This document shows, piece after piece, positions 12,201 to 27,200 of a stretch of DNA of 64,000 nucleotides. The stretch comes from Pampus argenteus (lineage: Eukaryota; Chordata; Actinopteri; Scombriformes; Stromateidae). Position 1 is the stretch's first letter. Each line of letters begins with the position of its first letter. Location of the stretch: assembly GCA_036937835.1 (NCBI GenBank), contig CM072868.1, forward strand, positions 7,667,501 to 7,731,500, given 5' to 3'. The translations under genes and the position numbers were made by a program. Under the pieces are notes generated by a model that saw only the letters and a program-made list of their open reading frames with translations, did not search any database and was not told the DNA's origin.

Positions 12201-15200
12201 TTCCTGCCCATTGTTATTCCCTTCCACAGAGAATTATCCTCCCGCTTTGTTTTGACATGAATTGTAATGTTAGCATGAACAGGGTAAAGCAGGGAAAGAG
12301 GAGCCATATTAACACAAATGCACTAAAAACACATAAATGTAAATGTAGAGTGTGTTTCACTAACTGAGTGACACCTAACTGAACTGAACAGATGATTATG
12401 CACATTGTCTCTGTCCCGTGTCATTAACTGCAAAAGCCCAGCAGCCTTTGCCTGTACATCACAGAAAAATGAGTAGCATTTTATTGAAGACACCCTTATA
12501 TCACCCCACTACTGAGCTAGCAGGCATGCTGTTATAAATGAGTTTGTGTTTGGTGAAAACAATGCTCTGTCTGCGTTGGCATGCATCACTTGTTTCTGAA
12601 GCCCTGCCTAAACTGCTGCTATACAACATTAATCAGAAATCTTCTTTAAGCACCTCATTAGTAATAAAATAACGAGGAATTCTTTAATTTCTAATTAGTA
12701 ATCTGGATGTATGACAGTTTATGGTGGTTTGAAAAGGCCGATTTGTGTCCTAAAAAAAACTTTTATAATTAGTCTTATTTTACTACATCTCCCTATACAG
12801 CTCACAATATTTCCAGATACAGCTCGAAAACTGTGCATCAAGCTGAATGTTTAATAAGTATTCAAATAAGCAAAACATTCATTATGTAGATAATGTACAA
12901 AGCATGGATAAATGCTTCATTTACATTTTCAGTTATTAAACAGACACACTTATCTAGAGTGACTTGCAGCAAATGCATTCAAAGGACTCAAACAACCGGA
13001 TACCTCACGTCAAGTTGCTGAAAGTTTATAAATAAATAAATAAACAAACACTTTAAAAGCCGTATAAACAAAAACAAAACTATCCCAAGATAAGTGCCAA
13101 ATTGAATTTGAAACATAACTCTAAGCAGGCATGCACCCATGAGTGTATAACCTATTTATTTTGTGTACAGTACCTCTGCTCCTCTGTTGTGTGACACAGC
13201 AATCTCCCTCAATCCTCAAACTGCACTTTTTCACTCACGGTTATCGGTCAATGCCTCTGTCTGCCAACAATGCAGAGCTTGTGTAGGAAGCTATTCATAA
13301 TGAATTAGTTTCTGTTCATGTTAACCTTCAAAACCCAAGACCACAGTGCAATAAGTCAAACGAAGCCAGGCAAAGATTTCTTCAAGCATCAAATACAACA
13401 ATGAATGACTAATCTGTCCCAAAATATCAGATGTAACATGGACTGCTTTGGTTCCTTGCATGATTTAAAAACAGTATCTAAAAAGTATTCTCTAATCTGG
13501 ACCCCTTTGCTCAAACATTAAAGCTCAGTACCATGAGGTACAAAGATGGTCTCCTCAATCTGCTGCATCATAAATATTATAGAAAGGTGAAGAAAATGTA
13601 ATTAAAACCGTCACCATTGGCTCTCATTTCTTACTTTGACATGTCTAATTGTATCTAATCTCTGTTATAGAGAAATTGAAATAATAAAAGTGATCTTAAT
13701 AAACCATAACAGGATTTATTTGTGGAAACATTTATTCTAGTTTTAATAATAACAGTAAGCCAAAGATGACAAAGACTGATGATTTTTTCAAAGTTAGTAT
13801 CTTTCTAATTATATTTAGACTGGACCTGGAAAAAACGTTATAGTCAGGGCATCTTATGACTTATTGTCATTTAAGTTTATAATAATGAAAATCACACTAT
13901 TTCTGGAGCAGTAGCCTATAATTTAAGAAAAAGATTTTGTCAAATTGAAAAACTAATTAACTATTAAAACCTGATGGGATTTTTCACAACTCCAATAATT
14001 GTCTCTGAAACTAAACAACATATCTGACAACAAATGACAGAATAAAACATCTGTGTTATTTTGTATTGCACGGTACATATAAAGCTGTAACCAATCTTCT
14101 TTAGAGAAGAAGTGAAAGAACTAACATGAGAGCCAATGGACTGAAAACACATTCAAATACACATCTAATTAATTCGGTCTGCTCATCAGCACCGCACCAA
14201 TACAAAAATCTCACATCGATACATTTTTAAGTCTATCCTAAAACTGCAGGTCAGGTGCCCATATGAACATTGAAAGAGGTTCTTCTTCAGTGTAATCATT
14301 CCTCCTGTTCATAGTATTAAAAGATCCCCTTCAAATGTGCTTTCAATGTAAGTGATGGAGGCCAAAATCAACAGCGTCCACACAGCCATTTTGTGCAAAA
14401 ATGCATTCAAAAGTGTGTCACATCAAGTGGATATCTGTCACATTTACAATCTTTTTAGCATCAAATTCCCTCTTTTCCTGTTGAGTTGCAGTGGAAGCGT
14501 GGTAGCAAAAATACTTTTGGCCCTAAAAAGTCTCTAAAAAGTCATATCCAATGGATATCTGACACATTTACAGTCTGTGTAGCGTTGAAAATCTTTGTGT
14601 TTCCCTGTGGTGGAAGTATAGGAACAAAAAGAGGAACTTTGACTAAAACACTGTAATGTTGAAACATATCTACTGGATTTGACTCATTAGGATGGCTGAA
14701 GCTTCATATTAGCTTCAAATATACGTTTAAATACATGAGTAGTGTAGAAGGACTGTGGATTTTAGTCCCCCATCAATTACAATGTAAGTGCATTATAAAG
14801 AAATTTTATAATGGCCAGTATGAACAGGAGGAATGATTATGTCAAAAAAAAAAATGTAGGCACCTGACTATTGTTTTAAGACAGATTTGAAAAAATCCTT
14901 AATGTCCTTTGATGTAAAAAATTTGCTGGAGCTACAGCTGCATTTATTTAAATTTACTGTGTCCACCCCAAATGAACGTTTGTCACGCCCCTCCTAGATG
15001 AAATACAGCTGTTATGATGATTACATATAGCATGAGAGACGGACATCAGATGAACAAAAAGAACAAGACAATTAAACAATTAGCAGCCATTAATTCATGC
15101 ATCCATTATAGCCCCACCATGAAAATGAATCTCCATTTTTTAGAATCAGAACTATAAAAGAAAATATGAGCAATGCAGTCTCTTCTGCATGTACTCTTAC

Positions 15201-18200
15201 TAAACACTACAGTGATTCGGTAAGGCTGCTAATCATTTGAAGACAGCTGTCAAGAGATGGCCACAGATCACAAAGCATACCGCAGGCTAGAGTGCAAAAC
15301 ACACGGCACAGCTGTGTGTCACATGACCTGTGTCATGTAACATACCATTTCGGTTCTGCACGTCAACAGGACGACAGTGCAGAAAATGGGTGGGTAATGT
15401 ATATTTTTGTTAATAACATAAACCCTCTGTGTGTTATTCATTTCCTCAGTGTCAATCTTTACACATATAAAGCTAGCCGGCAATGTTTTCACGTATAACG
15501 GTCGAGGCTGTAGGATGTAGAGCTCCGAGTATTCCTCTGCCCCTCTGAAGAGTCTCTCCACATCCATCATGACAGCTGCAAGACCTCAAAAGAAGGCGAC
15601 CCGTCACTGACAAAAGACAAAGTCTAGGTAGAGCAGCTGGGAGGTGTGTTCTGTAAAAAAATGCAGCCTTTCAAAGGGCATTTACACTGGATAAGAGGAG
15701 GTGTAAACTGTTACTGGGTGGTGCGCACCCATGTGTGTCAGTGCGCCTCACCGTGATGGGTGTGTGGGCTTACAAATAAAAAAGATAGGTATGTCATATA
15801 TAGCGATAGTGTGTTTTGCACTCGGAATGATGTTCCATTCAAAATCTATTTTGGATAATTATACACTCACCCCTGTAGGGCTGACAGGTGGCTGTAAAAA
15901 CGTCCATACATCTGTTCTCCACATAGCACAGTGACTGTTGTCTGCTTGAATTTGTGGAGGTTACAATGGACTCCAACAGAAACCAGTTCTCACAGTTGTA
16001 AAAATGCCCATAAAAACTAAATGCTCTTCTTCTTCAGCATGATTCACATCTCCATGTGCCACATCTATGATCAGTCAAATATTAATTTGATAAAACATGG
16101 CTGAGCAAAGTGTGCAGGGGTGAGTGCTTCGTCCCCAAAAGACAGATTTTAAGAGGAGCATCACTTTAAGGGATTTTACTTTTACCCTCAATTTGTGATA
16201 ATGACAACAATGTTAGACAATCTACAGTATTACAGAAATGACAGACTAATATGGGCTTGAATCCAGGCAACCTCATGCTGTGATGGAAAGTTTGAAATGA
16301 TCAGGTAACAGCGACACAGAAATGGCGTTTCCTTTTATTACGTCATTAACTATATTTCATCTGATCTCATGAGATAAGCTCGACACACTTTCTATCATAA
16401 GATCAGTGAAGTTTCCGGGCTATACTGGGAAAGCATGCAACAGTAAAAATCAATTTCTCTAGAACTCTAATGAGATCATTCCTTGGGGTTTTCAAGAAAC
16501 AGCTGGGAAATTTTCAATAAAAAGGGAATATTTGATTTCAGTGGGGGTTTTGTCAAATCTGGAGGCATCCTTTGCAACACTACTCCAACACATTTCTGTG
16601 CCACGCGGATTTCATACCTGATAGATCCTGTTTAGATGTGCCTGTAGGAAGAAAATGTAGTGCATGTAATGGACTGACTCCAGAATTCCTCCATAAACTA
16701 CAGCATATCTCTGAAGCATTTTCAGGCTCATTACCTCTCAAGTGTTGTAAGACACCAAGACCTTGAAGAAGCAGGACATGTGGGCAATAGATGTACGCGA
16801 ATACCAATCAGGTATTCATTGTTTTTGATGGTTTGTGCATGGAATATTGTTGAAGACATTACCGAGGAAACATACAGTAGTATCAAGGATGTAATGGTAA
16901 AATAAATGGTTAACCACTGCAGTGCCAGAACAAATTTAAAGATGTCAGCAGTTTATCCACTGATAAAAACATAAATTATAACAATATTATATAACTTAGA
17001 ATATTTTCAATCACTAGCATTACCGGAGTAACGGTGATTGAAAATGCTAAATCAACACTTGATTATTCAAGTGCTCATTCTAGTAAACACAATAAGAAGC
17101 AGACAAAGTTTAATTATAGCCTCAAATTGCTTGCTTATTTTGGAAATGTTACAATTGGGTTTCTGATGTTGATTTTCTTGAAATTTGGAAAATCTCAAGT
17201 CAAATCTGAGGGTACTCCACATTGCTGGTTGAGTACTGTAGTGCTGAGCAAATTACATGAGATCCAGTGGGCCATCTCCAAGGAGCTGCTAATTTAGGGG
17301 AAATTATCAGCAGTACACAAGCCTTGCTGAGTGTTTTGCAATGAAACTGCAAAAGTCCCCACCTGCACACCGGTGCCCTACAGGTTTTTGTTCCTCCAAG
17401 GTAGTGAAAAGCCACTGTTTCCTGATTTCACATCAGGTACTAATGTTTTATTGATTATACTATTAGGACATCTAGTGTTCAAGAAATTTACTTTTTTATT
17501 TTGTACATTTAATAAAACTGGTGCAGTTGTGTCAAACAACTTTCAACAAAATAATTTTTCTATACTGATTATTTTTGTGTAAATTTTCTTTTGTCTACTA
17601 CATTCTGAAAAGTAGTTGACAGAAGGAAGTTAAAATTAGTGGTAAGAATTAGTGAATAGTGTGCAACTGGGGCACAGTTAATATAAGCCTACTTAAAGCC
17701 AGGTGAGGAAAAATGTTGCAGCACACCGGTACCAAAGGATCAAAACTGAGTACTCAGATATTTAGCTATTACTGTAATCCACACTTGTGCACATATTTTA
17801 CCTGCTCTCCTTCAGTGAAGACACGCTCACCGTAGCTCCAGCTGATAGTGGGAGTTGGATCTCCTGAAGCCTCGCAAGTCAGAGTTACCTGCTCCTCCAT
17901 CTCTGAAGTGCTTTGGTTTACAATGTATGTGATCTTAGGCTTGACTGTAAAACACAAACACAAAGTCATCACAACCGCACTAGCATAACAAGGCAACCGG
18001 GAGGTTTGGTGGTACAAGAACAATAAGTAAAAGGATTTGGGATGAGTTCAAAGGAAGGATGAGGATCAGCAGCTTGACAGGTGAGGGGGATTTTTATAGC
18101 AGCAAAACTGTATTTAAACTTTCCCATTCCCATTAGCAGCAAACTTGTGTGGTTCCAAACTTAATTCATGTAATAATTTATTTAGCCTATCTCAAAGGAC

Positions 18201-21200
18201 CCCGTCTTCATTTTTATTTCACATTTGAGCGACCTGTCAAGTTACATTACACCTGAGCTAAGGAAACTGGAGTGCTACTTCTGAAGTGTACAGATGTGCA
18301 TATTTCTAGAGAAAACATATTTGAAGCTGCGACAGTATTTACAGCCATGGATATCACAAGCCAATCTGCAGGATAGGGAGCAGATAAGCCCTCAGACATT
18401 TTGAATTCACTTTCTAGCATACTATATAGCATAAACAAATTAACAGTGGCCAGCAGATTCACAGATTCAATAATAATAAGCACATAGAGTTGCTTTGAGC
18501 GTTTGTGCATGCGCACCACGGCTCTAAACAGCATTTCCATAACAAATGCATTTGAATTTTAGTATTTTCGTCATGGTGAAGATAAAGTGAAGAGACAAAA
18601 CTAATTCCACCCAAACCTTGCTGCCACTACAGCTCCACACTTCTCTATACAGAACATCTTTCCTTTAGAGGTATTCAGCTGTCAGACTATGAGGGGGGGA
18701 ATAACACAAATGAGCTGATAAAAATGGAGGTACTGAAAAACGCTTATAAATTGAAAAACTAATGATTAAAAATGGATGTGAAATGAAAACTAAAGTGATA
18801 AATTATGAAGTAATTTGATTAATTTAAAGCTGATTTAATTAAAACAGTCGTGATAGAATGAAAACAGAGTCATGTTTCATCATTTTTCTAATCTTACATA
18901 TGGCTGAGTGTGCACAGTATAAATATCCCGTCAGACAGTACTGACAGGTACTCAGTACTGAAGAACTGAAAATCAGGGACAAAAGAAGGGAAAATACACA
19001 GCTTTCATATTCAGAAGTGGGCACTCACAAGGAGGCATGATTGCAGGTTGTTCCACATTGATATAAGGTGACCAGAGCTGTGTAAGTGTGCAGAAGTCTA
19101 CAGAATAAGCTGTGCCAACAATCACAATGTGAATGTTAATGGAAAACGTCACCATAAATGTCTTTTTTGTTTTTTCCTTTTGTTTATTTCACCTATTCCT
19201 TTACGATCTGTCTGATGAGAACTGATATTGTAATTGAAACTATAGTAGGCATTACATGACAAAGTAAAGACAAAAATGAAAAGACTTCAAAAGTCTTTAG
19301 CTGTGCTCATCCCACTTGGCTGGTTCTCCAAATCCTTAAGATTCATCCTCACATGAAACAATCACAACCCACACTGAAACAACACCTCATCTTGTATCCC
19401 TTAGAAAAAAGACACATAACCATACTATTGTTCTTCCCCCCACCTACATGCTCTTATACCTCATTCCTACACACTTGGAACATTTTACTTTTCACTTCAC
19501 TTTAGTTCATGTACATACAGTATAGAAAACATTCTTCCTTACCGAATACTCTCAGACTGAGTTCCTGATCACTTTCCCCGGCCTTGTTCTTGGCAATGCA
19601 GGTGTATTCTCCTTCATCCAGCTTAGTAACCTCCATTATTGACATTTCTGAGCCATCTTCATTAAAGCTGTATTTCTCTCCTGCCTCAAGAACCACTTGG
19701 TTCCTGTGGGAATGACAGAGAGTCGAATGTTACATCCATGTGTAAACTGCTCCATATTACACGCTGTTCTTCAAACAGAATCTTAGGTCCTAACGTTCAG
19801 CTTAGGTTTTTTAAAAAAATATATGCTGCAGTTACTAAATGCTTGAATGATTGAGTGAAAAAAAGAAAATAGGAGGAGGAGTAGGAGAGAAAATAGAGGT
19901 GAAATTTCAGAGCAAATCTTTTCAGAATATATGGGCAATATTCAGTGATAATGCTTTTCTATTGTAAGCCTTTTGACATTTGAGTCCATTTTCAAAGAAA
20001 TGGCTCATGTATTTACATTTTGTCCTGGTGCAGTAAAATTGTTCGGCAGACATGTAAAAGAGATCATATTCTTTTCCCTTTGTTGCAATCACTTTATTTG
20101 GGGTTTCAATACAGCTTTCAACAAAGTGAAGGTGCTGTCTTTCGCATCTTTGTGAAAGTATATAAAGGTGATTTTAGTGCCACAGAATGCTAAAAAAACA
20201 ACAAGGCCAACTGTAGCTCCTGGGCTGTTAGCACTTTGTGTCCCCAAATTCAAACTACAAAGGTAGCTGCTGTCTTGGAAACGAGATGAACAGGAACAGT
20301 TTAACAAAGCAGGAGTCTATCAATGGCTGTATTCAGATACACAGAACAATGTCGCTATTGATGACACCCTAGTCTTCAGGTTTCAATGTTTACATGCACC
20401 TTTGATACCCTGTGATTAAGTATCCTCTTGCAATGAATAAACCAGTTAGCAGAATACCCCTAATATCCTTGAGTGTCTGTAGTCTGCAGCTGGATGATGG
20501 AAAATTATTCAATTTTTACTAATGCAATACAAACCCTCTACAAATGCACAGACTGTTATTGGAAAATTAAAGTTTAATAGAGAACATAATTAAGTTTTTT
20601 GTTGTTTATGTGCTGCAGCATCCACATTATCATTATTATTATTATCATATGATTAAAAGTCAGTCAGTCATATTAACTGTATATAGACTTTGTTCCAGAC
20701 GTACATATGATTTGGCCCAACAGCAGTTTAAGTAGGAACTGAGGTCTTTCTCTCTATGTTTGTGGGTTTACATATTACATTTTACAAATCAACTGGTACA
20801 TTGTTTGAAATTCTTGGGCAATATGGTAGGATCTGATATATGCAGCTGCAAATGTTAAACATATTCATCTTTCCAGCTTCCAGCAGAGTTTTACCTTGTC
20901 CAGGTCACCATGGGTTCAGGATAGCCATCTACAGCACAAGTCAACATGGCAGACTGCTGGACATCTGCTGTGGCATTCACCTCTGACTGCCAAACCCTGA
21001 TGGTTGGGAGCACTGAGACGTACAGAGAGAGAGAGAGATAAATAACAACATAAATAAAAAGGCAGAGGCAGTACATGTACAGATCTTAGATACATAGCAG
21101 GAGGGGAAAAAGAAGCAGTGAGAAATTCAGACCACTTACTTTGGGTACATTTATTTACTAGGCTCAGAAGTTGCAGGAAACAGACTTCATTAGCACAGAT

Positions 21201-24200
21201 TATCTTTGATACACGGTTGCTCTGGGCAACTGATTCCACATTGATGCTGAGCCTGGTTGCCTCTAAAGATCTACAGTATATTTTAGCATCATAGGACACC
21301 TGCCACACTAAACATAGACGCAGGAACAAAAAGGAATAGGAAGTAGTGCAATCAGAGAGAAAAGGGGTGCTAACCGTTCACAATGACCTTGATGACCCGC
21401 AGATCAATCTCGCCGCGAGCCATGAGGCGACCCTCGCAGGTGTATAAGCCCTCATCTGTCTTCTTTATGCCACGGATTTGAAGGTGATTGTTGCTCAGCA
21501 CCTTAAACCGAACTGAAAGTAAGCAGAAGATAAATGCATCATCAGGTGTATTATATGTTCCACATCACACACTTTAGGTACTTGATGCAAAACACCTGCT
21601 GTTTTCCCATCAAGAGAGTTTCATGGTGATGTAATGGGAGGCCATAAATACAGAGAAGAAAACTGGTTTCTTAGCTGTCAACATTTAGACTTTTATCACT
21701 GACATCTTTTATTATTACAATCTTCATGTTAAATTTATGTTTGTTTTTTTTTTTATTGAGTTCAATTGGTCTCGGGAATATGCAATATTTTTCTCAGTCT
21801 GAGGGTGTAAAAAAAAAACACAGATTATATGTTATTTCCACTTGGTCAAATTCATATCTGTGAACACACCCAGTCCACCACCTGTGCCAAAAAGAGAGAA
21901 ATATGGCCAAAGCCCATAAGAATTCCTTCAGTTTGACATGAAATGTGAACCGTTAATCCAAAATACTATTACAGCCCACACATGAGCTTGTGTTATTATT
22001 TTCTTGTGACAATACCATACACATCATGATATTGCTCAGTGTCAAGAATGAACAACAGAGCCTCAAATGTATTTTCAAATTCAAAACCAAATTAATTTTT
22101 CCTTTCAAAGCACAGAATAAACCCAGAAAAAGAATGACAAAAAAGCAGAGGTGATGCTTCAAGTCATAAAACATGTAACATGGATGTATTTGGACTACTA
22201 GTCTTATAGTATGTAGTCTAGCTATCTTGTAGTTTGTAATTTACATTCAAAATATGATTTAGGTTTATGTTTTGTTTTGGTTTTTGGTATTTTTGATCAT
22301 GTGTATTATTCTGTTGCAAACCAAACTGTAACTTTTTACTATAGATACTAGATTGATTTTTTTATTTCAAAAGCTGTACAAGGGAAAAAAAAGTCATAAC
22401 AGAATTCAATCTTTTGAGTATGATAGATTTTTAAAGACATTTAATACAAAACATTATGGAACTAAACAAAGGATATTTAAATTATTCATGTTCACTAGTC
22501 AGAGTTAAAGAGTAAAACAAACTCAGGTCTAATAACAATGAAAACATGATCAACATGCTGTCTCCAGAGAATCTTACCATCTTTTTCCATCTGTATTCTT
22601 GCTCCTTTATATTTCCAGAGGACTGTGGGTGGAGGTGAACTGATGACGTCACAGACAATGTTGGCATTGTCTCCTTCAGTAAACTCTTGGGGTGAAGGTG
22701 CATTCGTGAAGGTGATTTTTTCTGAAAAATAACATGTGAAACACATTTTTAGTCAGTGGTATATTAGTTTAACCACTAGTTTTTTTTATATATTTTAGCT
22801 CCAGCACCTCAGCTAAGTCTACTGGGTGAGCGGTGTGTTTATAGTTGTATATTAATTCATCCAAATGCAACAGGGTATCTATACATTTCTTCTATCGATA
22901 TCGATACACATTCCATATAAAAATTCTTGACTTCTCATTTTTAATCATTTCCACAAACTACTGTCAAATAAAACTAATTCTACAAACTTAACTATTCAAC
23001 CTCTTACAACTTCAGTGAGGAGGGTTTTCTTTACCTCAAACTTACTTTTTCAGCTAGTGTTTAAATCATTATCAATCTAATCAAGTTCCTGTGACTCACT
23101 ATTTACTCTTAATTTATTAGACACATTTCTAATATAGAGTAATTTCTAATTTACTGTTGATTAGAGATTCTAGCTCTCTATTAACTTGCTGGTGGCACTA
23201 CATGGCACAGTATGAAGCACTACTTTACCTCAGATAACCTTAAAAAGATCCAATATACGGCATTCAGCCCCATTAGATATCAGCAAACGACACATTTTCT
23301 TTACATAGCCGGTCTGGTCGCACATGCAATCGCTCCCTGCGTCCTTTTTTAGATAATGGCCACATCACTAACTTTCTCAAATTACAACTTAACGGTACAC
23401 TACAATATGCAATGCAGTAACATAATCATATTTGATCAGCACTGCCATTTTGGACAGTTTGATCTGAGTTTTGTGAGCTGTCTGTCTTTCTTTTTGTTCA
23501 ACTTTATTGAGTAAACAACGTGTGCGTTTGTTTTAGATACGCTGGTACTAGTGCGACATCTAGATGGGCTAAATGTTGTGCATTGGACCTTTAATTGAAC
23601 ATCATTCTTAACCATATTTTGCCATATTTTTTCATTTTGACCAACTTAAATTTATGGACTGCGTGTTTCTTTCTTGAAACCAGGAGTAAAAGTTGTTAAC
23701 ATAAAACCACACACAAAGAAAAAAGTAGCTATAAAAAAAGATTAAACTGAAGCTGTAACACTCATCGCCTGCAGATGGAACAAGTGATGAAATTGCAGCA
23801 GTTACTATTCTCCTTTCCTGCATGAGATGACACTGTGGCAGAAGGTGGCATGTGTACATTGTAATTGGTCAATGACACCAGCTTGCTTAATGTGACTGTG
23901 AGTTTGCTCCATAAGGTGCTTCACATATAAGAAACAGCTTAATTTTCTTTTTTTAAAACCCAATTTTCCAATTGTATCATTTGCTGAGACAAGACTAAAA
24001 GACACTACTAAGAGACTATAAACAAATGAAATTACTTTTTTGCAACTAACATTGTAAAGATTTTTATATGGCATAACTTACATTTTTGGCCATTTGAAAT
24101 AATGATCTAAAAAATATGCATTAAAACGACAAACGTTCTGTTTGGAAAATCGAAGGATTTCAACTCTGACGGACATTTGCTCAGCATTCATGGAAAATAA

Positions 24201-27200
24201 AAGCCATTACTCACAAGAACTGCACAACAGACAGGATCATTAAGCAGCCCTCTAATGGTCTTCCGACCGTTTATTGAACTGATGAAAAATCCAGCCTCAC
24301 TTGAACAGAAAAAGGAGTAATGTGTTGCCCTTGAGCAGTCAATAAAATACTATGAGTTCAATAAACAGATTTTTTTTTTCCTTCTCTGCTCATACCACTC
24401 AATAATTTTGAGTGTATAAGGTGAGAAAAATACTTACGGAATATTTTCACTTTGACAGTCGACTCCCCTTGCTGGTCTCCAGCAGTAGCAACACACTTGT
24501 ATGTCCCTGCGCTTTCAGTGCCAGCTTTATAAAGCGTGAGGGTGGAAGATGACTCATCGTTACGGGTTACCGTTATGTCTGGTCTGTTAGGTTCTATCTT
24601 GTCCCCGCTTGGTCCAAACCAGTCTATGTGCTTGGCAACGCCTACAACTGAGAGCACAATAAAGAGCAGAAGAAAACAGTTAAGCTATCTCTAAAATACA
24701 TACCTACCAGTGAAGCCAACCAGTGCCCACAGACTTAATACTGCAGATTGTTTGCTCCTGCATGAACATAAACCTGATGTCTATGCCAGAGGTTCCCAAC
24801 TCCTGGATCACAGACTGTAATCAGGCCTTGGAATATTTGCTACTTAGCTGCTAGGAAACAATATGATTTTTGCAAAAAGCTGAACAATAATTATATCTCT
24901 TAACAGACTGTCACAGACTGTTTTGGTGATAATTACCCTGACAATCTCTGTCATAGCTTCAATAACAATAAACTGATTTCTAAAGTAGGTTATTAAGTCT
25001 GCGTCCATCATAATCACCTTTCAACATTCACCAATGCGTGAAATCTGTGTGAGGCCACTATCCGAGTGTTGCTCAGGGTTTATCTGTATTTTTGAATTTG
25101 GAAACTATGTAATACAGGTTTATATTAGCTTTCACTCTCTCTCATGTGTCTTTCTTAAAGAGATCACACCTGGACCAAAACTTACAGACATGTGAACTCA
25201 TAAAAACAGGCTGACTTGTATCTGTACTGACACTGGTGTTGCGCTCAATTATAATCCATGTTTGCAAAAATTGTGGTGAAACTTTCAATTTGATAGTTTA
25301 AAATGTAAAACTTACCTTCACACATGAAGAATTTGGACTCTCCAAGACTAATTTCACCATGGCTGGGTGTGATCTGCACTTCCAGTGAAACTAGAATAGA
25401 AAAAAAGAAACTGCTAAAGAATGCTGAAATATATAACATTATATTAGCCATTAGATATTTATGTTGGGAAACTACAGGAGTTTTATGAGTATCATCTGTC
25501 ATACAGAACTTAGTACTTAACTGGAGGACAGATGATTATTTCTACACAATGAAAACATGACTGATGATCAAGTATCTCAAAAAGCATAAAATCAAGGCAT
25601 ATAGGTTTAGAAATTGAAATTAAATTGTTTAAATCCAACATTTATAATGTCACAGTTGCAAACAGAGCTGTATTTCTATTTGATATTTACTGTAGTTTGA
25701 TGTGATCTATTATCTTGTTTTAGTTTGCGCATGTAAAAAAAAAAAGACGTACAGCTCATGTTTCCAGGTGGCCAAAAACATAAAAATTGCAGTGACTATT
25801 TGCCTGTATATGGCAACCAAATACGTTAGCGTAAAAATGTATATTTTTACTGCCTCTGAAAATGCAGCACAGGATCTCTGCGGGAAGCTCTACACATGTA
25901 CATCAAGAAGTTGCCTGCGCCAGTTTTAGCAGCCTATTGCTTTTACTATTTCTCTTTTGCCTGCAGTCTTTCAGTCCTTTCAAGAGAGTAACATCAAACC
26001 AGCACTGCAATTATTGAGTTAACGTTCAGCAGTTGGTAGGAACCAATGCTGTTCTGTCAAAGTACCTTGTAGATAAATTATATTTTAAGATGCTTCAAAA
26101 TTTTTCAGACATCATGTTGTCTGTCTGGCAAGATAAACGCATTGTGTATATCAGTGAAAAGCAGTTCATCAAAAGACTGAATGAAAAAGACTATTTCTGT
26201 CTCGACACGGACAGAAGTATGTCCTGAAACCCTCCTGTGATTAATTAGAACAAAGCTTCACTTGTTTCCTGCAGAGTCTCCCATGAGGGCAGTCAGGGGT
26301 TCCTGTGGTTAGCTAAGAAAGGTGAGTAAATGCGCCCAAAATCCAGCTCTATATTATGGCTATAACACTATAAATGTATGTTTCATAGTGACTAGTGCTA
26401 GATTTAACTAGCAGTGCTTACTCTGTCATACGTGTTAGAAGAGGGGGGAAGTTTGGAAGTGATACTGCACATGTTGCATTGGTTTACTCTGATAAAATTG
26501 ATGAAATAAGTTTAAGTGTGGCCAAAAAAGTCAAAGGTAAATCCACTGACAACACACTGAAATCCACAAGACAGTGGTTACTGATATTGGAAAGGCTAAA
26601 TGAAAGCTTTTGATCACATTTTTACCCATCTTCAGTAACTCTCTCTTACTCTATCTTATCTAATCATCTAAACCGATATTATGTTTAGATAATTATGTAA
26701 ATCCCATCACAGCTGCAGTGTACCGTAGAACCTAAAAGTAGGGCCTGAAAATCAGTCTCTGTTGTCAGATTTTCCTCCGAGTTAACATGAAGCACACTGC
26801 ACTATCTTTAATTGGATGCATGACAAGAATTCACATTCACAAGTTTACTTCTTAAATGAGACAAATTTTTGTTTTATTTTTGTCAGCAGGTTTGATGTTC
26901 AAACCTGCTGACAAAGTCAAGGCATCAAAAACACTTTTGTTTTCATATGAACTACTAACTATAACAATGTTATGCTAATTTTATGGATAAAGATTTATTT
27001 TTAATTGGACCATGAAAATAAGTATGGTTGGTATTCATTTAGTCAAACAAATTCATTTGCAGCAGAGACATGATGACGATGATAATTATTTGTTTTTTTG
27101 TCCAGTCTATTATCACATTCAGTGTTTGAAAGGAATTTCCATCAGCAATAGTTCCTAACTCAGCCAAAGCTATGTAAGTAGACAAGGAAAAACCCCCCAG

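Larger units (their letters stand above)
6677..17801 (-). other. ncam1 intron 8 (about 11 kb) holding the VASE exon
   Basis: GTAAAA to CATTTAG. Contents: the VASE exon (10371-10400), a 44-bp-period duplication (7557-7640), an inverted-repeat MITE (14293-14839) and a coding-like segment (15493-15575). The remaining sequence is AT-rich without recognisable genes. Several 60-120-codon open frames show no domain, motif or coding bias. Confidence 0.88.

Noticed and set aside
24781..24970. Stretch starting like a fish repeat (AGGTTCCCAACTCCTGG)
   Set aside because: Only one short block matches what I recall; too weak to annotate.
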